A stretch of DNA of 17,370 nt. Origin: Myxococcota bacterium (lineage in GTDB: Bacteria > Myxococcota_C > UBA6777). Shown here piece by piece: positions 16,101 to 17,370 of this stretch. The stretch is taken from NCBI GenBank assembly GCA_023150835.1, contig JAKLKB010000141.1:1-17370 (forward strand), in the 5' to 3' direction. A program made the translations under genes and the position numbers. Below the pieces are notes generated by a model. It had not been told where the DNA came from. It saw only the letters and a list, made by a program, of their open reading frames with translations, and ran no database searches. Numbering within the stretch: the first letter of the stretch is position 1; each line of letters starts with the position of its first letter.

Positions 16101-17370
16101 TGGGGACGGCTTAGGGTTTGGTTTTGGCAGGCGTAACCGCCCGTTGTTGGGCAATCTGCGCTTGCACGACAAAGTTGTGCGCAACGCTCTTGGAAACACA
16201 AACGCTCTGCGCAGTCGTCGTCTTTTTCGCAGTTATCGCCGACGGCTTTTCCATCTTGTTTTGGCGGAACGCACAAAAACACAAAGCTCTTTGTGTCGTC
16301 GATAGAAGGCGCACAGATCAGAGTTCCGGTCCCTGAACCGCAATCGCTTTTTGTTTTTGTGCGATCACAAAGTTGCGGCAAGCAAACGCGCAACGTCCCC
16401 GAAGACTGGCCGATGACGAACGGAACCACACCGCATCGAGACAACCTTGCATTACCGCAATCCGCGTCGACCTTGCAGGCTTTTGAACAAAGTTGTGTGG
16501 TCGGCAAGCACAGGTTGGACTGGCATACATTGTTGGCTGCACAAGGTTGTTCGGTAGCAGCAAGCGCGGTGTTGCGCTTGGCGCAGAGCGTGATGGCTTG
16601 ATTGTTGGCCTCTTTTCCAGCGCAAAGGAAATTGTCTCGGCGACAATCCGTGTCGTTGCCGCATGATTGGCCTGTGGTGGGGATCACACACAAACCAAAC
16701 GTGCGCGTCGTATCAGGCGGCTGCTGCTGCTTTTTGCACACAAAACCAAGCGCACAATCCCCATCTACGCGACATAACGCTGAGCAATAATCGTCTGCGT
16801 TGGTGTCAAGAACACACGCTCCTGAGCGACAATCACCGTTGCTTTTGCATGAAAAGCCGATCTCTTTTTTGTTGGCCTCGGGTTTGGCACAGATCGTCTT
16901 AAAAGTCCGATCTGGGGTTGTTTTGAACGTAAGCTGACAGGTTTGATCGGACAAACAATCTTTGTTGTTTTGGCATTCGTTTTCATCAAGCGCACAGATC
17001 TTCCATTTTCCGCTCGTGCCAAAGTCCGCTTCTTCGCATTTGCGACTGACGCAATCCTCGTTGCTTTCGCAGATCTCGCTGCACTTCTTTTCGGTGGGAT
17101 GACAGATCGTTGTGCGGCACTGTCCCACTCCCGTGGCAGCAGGATCACACGTCTTGCCGTACAAAGCACCTGTTGCGTTGATCTTATCGCACACGAGGGT
17201 AGCGGTGGTTGCTTGACGGTTGGGCATACAGCTTTGATCGCTGAGCGCGCTACAATCCGCTTCTTTTTTGCATGGCGTTGTTTGAGGTTCGGGCTGAGGT
17301 TCGGGTGTGGGTTCGGGTTCGGGGGTGGGTTCGGGTTCGGGGGTGGGTTCGGGTTCGGGGGTGGGTTCGG
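13109..17370 (-). CDS. giant Cys-rich repeat protein, secreted (5' end outside the window)
   Basis: The frame is open to the right edge, so the N-terminus is missing; 1419 residues are visible. The first visible part is a PEPEPT-type linker (17285-17370), as often found just after a lipoprotein signal, so export is likely although the signal itself is not seen. The rest is about fourteen modules of roughly 100 residues, each opening with a G-x-x-C or LGxxC step, then CxxDxDC and GxxC pairs and a closing C-x-x-P. Early modules open as C-x-x-D-x-x-C-x-S-G-x-C; the last five mostly open as C-N/D-P...PGEC. The ATG at 17227 is internal: cysteines of the first module (PCKKEADC) precede it in frame. 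The architecture differs from the other giant protein here, with no lectin-like or CARDB-like part. No enzyme motif is seen; a structural or binding surface role is inferred. Ends in a TGA at 13109. Confidence 0.85.
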   Translation of the reverse strand, partial: EPTPEPEPTPEPEPTPEPEPTPEPQPEPQTTPCKKEADCSALSDQSCMPNRQATTATLVCDKINATGALYGKTCDPAATGVGQCRTTICHPTEKKCSEICESNEDCVSRKCEEADFGTSGKWKICALDENECQNNKDCLSDQTCQLTFKTTPDRTFKTICAKPEANKKEIGFSCKSNGDCRSGACVLDTNADDYCSALCRVDGDCALGFVCKKQQQPPDTTRTFGLCVIPTTGQSCGNDTDCRRDNFLCAGKEANNQAITLCAKRNTALAATEQPCAANNVCQSNLCLPTTQLCSKACKVDADCGNARLSRCGVVPFVIGQSSGTLRVCLPQLCDRTKTKSDCGSGTGTLICAPSIDDTKSFVFLCVPPKQDGKAVGDNCEKDDDCAERLCFQERCAQLCRASADCPTTGGYACQNQTLSRPQTANLSAQICTPPTNGFSCQKTSDCPGSKDLCQIIEISGNLETRCRVPNAGTKVLGADCAQDADCASGTCLKEDGVCTLPCVADGDCVPPGSGLSLRCLSRDLKTTAGATKSTKVCSFERCKGNFECKETNGEFCVYRKVGAGGFLGCAIPDSAKSLLGSVCAQDSNCQSGLCHPVAKLCVPPCQGGQSTSCPLQYACEGSGTGPSGLNLCLPVPSGCLRDRDCTTSGERCVLSFVDSRPIRSCKPIVGTLGTGAVCTQNNQCETGVCHPDLKICTQFCELRNGDNDCPSASTEYGCSLATVSGFSLPLCKTLRCNGEKNCVAGETCYLEIDANNNARTVCRRVTTNTLGQACTPRLPNLDCTNNLCHPTLRKCVSPCTANRDCANTEVCQTINLGVVTIKGCVAGARTLCDGDLDCLSGTVCQAALNGQNQVETTCQNPGSKKAVGAACTLGTDCQSNVCDGVTQKCVKVCKPGLGDCAATNEICAETLFLAGKSINACLPRPATCTKQADCISGTTCAVDVNGTQISYLCLRPSPTQKDVGQTCNPASGYPGECKTRICEPLRRVCENTCTSDPDCGTGRRCGRSELANGSLVRACLPDKALCERSATCPNSQPICALDLNLTGTALIRSCIEDNALKVGVGDPCDPAKGLQGECKNRFCGAGSLICLATCEKDSQCPTGLVCSAVSVEGKTTKGCVPPVGAVCQRATDCALPNICQANQQATSLLLTCQSGAGDGSGAECNPANFPGSCASHLCFPTTNTCAPPCSVDADCVVGSCRQITPLAGYTTQACDVACAKDADCRGSQICQFFRRANGNIQTRCAIAAPSDKAEGASCNPNQFTKECASHFCSISTSTCVKPCSADSDCGSGKICEVAYVQATLNNYREGQVCMPATGTCSLPSDCRGTLCGVKDRSGSSLLACISADPQLLPVGGTCDAIKPFPGDCQTGLCDPASGTCTTPCKQDSDCPTTGRTRCGSLTVNSKSFQACVKPPVQP
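17309..17370 (-). repeat. 18-bp in-frame repeat encoding PEPEPT
   Basis: About 3.4 copies of an 18-bp unit are visible and continue past the right edge. On the minus strand they encode alternating Pro-Glu pairs with a Thr every sixth residue. Such linkers commonly separate a lipid anchor from the folded part, and their copy number tends to vary between strains. Confidence 0.9.

Overview
The window looks like a chromosomal stretch from a Gram-negative, predatory- or environmental-type bacterium of the former Deltaproteobacteria (Myxococcota, Bradymonadota or a relative). The evidence is two giant secreted proteins built from 'CxxDxDC' cysteine repeats, a secreted multihaem cytochrome fusion, moderately high GC, and intergenic DNA full of small dispersed and tandem repeats. 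The lineage is inferred from gene style only. No rRNA, tRNA, transposase or phage gene was seen.

Layout, left to right: a 41-bp tandem array (1-230, running off the left edge); a 240-aa cytoplasmic protein of unknown function (349-1071, +); a VapC/Phd-type toxin-antitoxin pair on the minus strand (1132-1748), lying between two 41-bp direct repeats; a flavin- and folate-dependent dimethylglycine/sarcosine dehydrogenase-like enzyme (1923-4337, -); and a 700-bp divergent intergenic region with copies of a two-hairpin repeat and a strong 40-bp inverted repeat. Next is a 1818-aa Cys-rich lipoprotein (5039-10495, +) with a nested C-type lectin-like domain and a C-terminal CARDB-like domain. It converges on a 587-aa secreted UshA-like/tetrahaem cytochrome fusion (10854-12617, -), which has its own intrinsic terminator. 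After a repeat-rich gap, a second giant Cys-rich protein (13109 to beyond 17370, -) runs off the right edge, where its N-terminal Pro-Glu-Thr linker is visible.

The right two thirds of the window is devoted to exported proteins. Two are very large, disulfide-rich, probably cell-surface proteins of different repeat architecture, and one is a c-type cytochrome fused to a phosphoesterase-like fold that has lost its usual metal ligands. Whether these three work together is not shown by the sequence: they are in separate transcription units. The left third is housekeeping or accessory: one-carbon/methylamine metabolism and a toxin-antitoxin module.

The most interesting items are the redox-looking UshA-like/tetrahaem fusion with a Cys-Gly-Cys motif, the clean nesting of a C-type lectin-like domain inside one copy of a repeated Cys-rich module, and the dispersed two-hairpin element, whose hairpin half appears tandemly amplified at one site.
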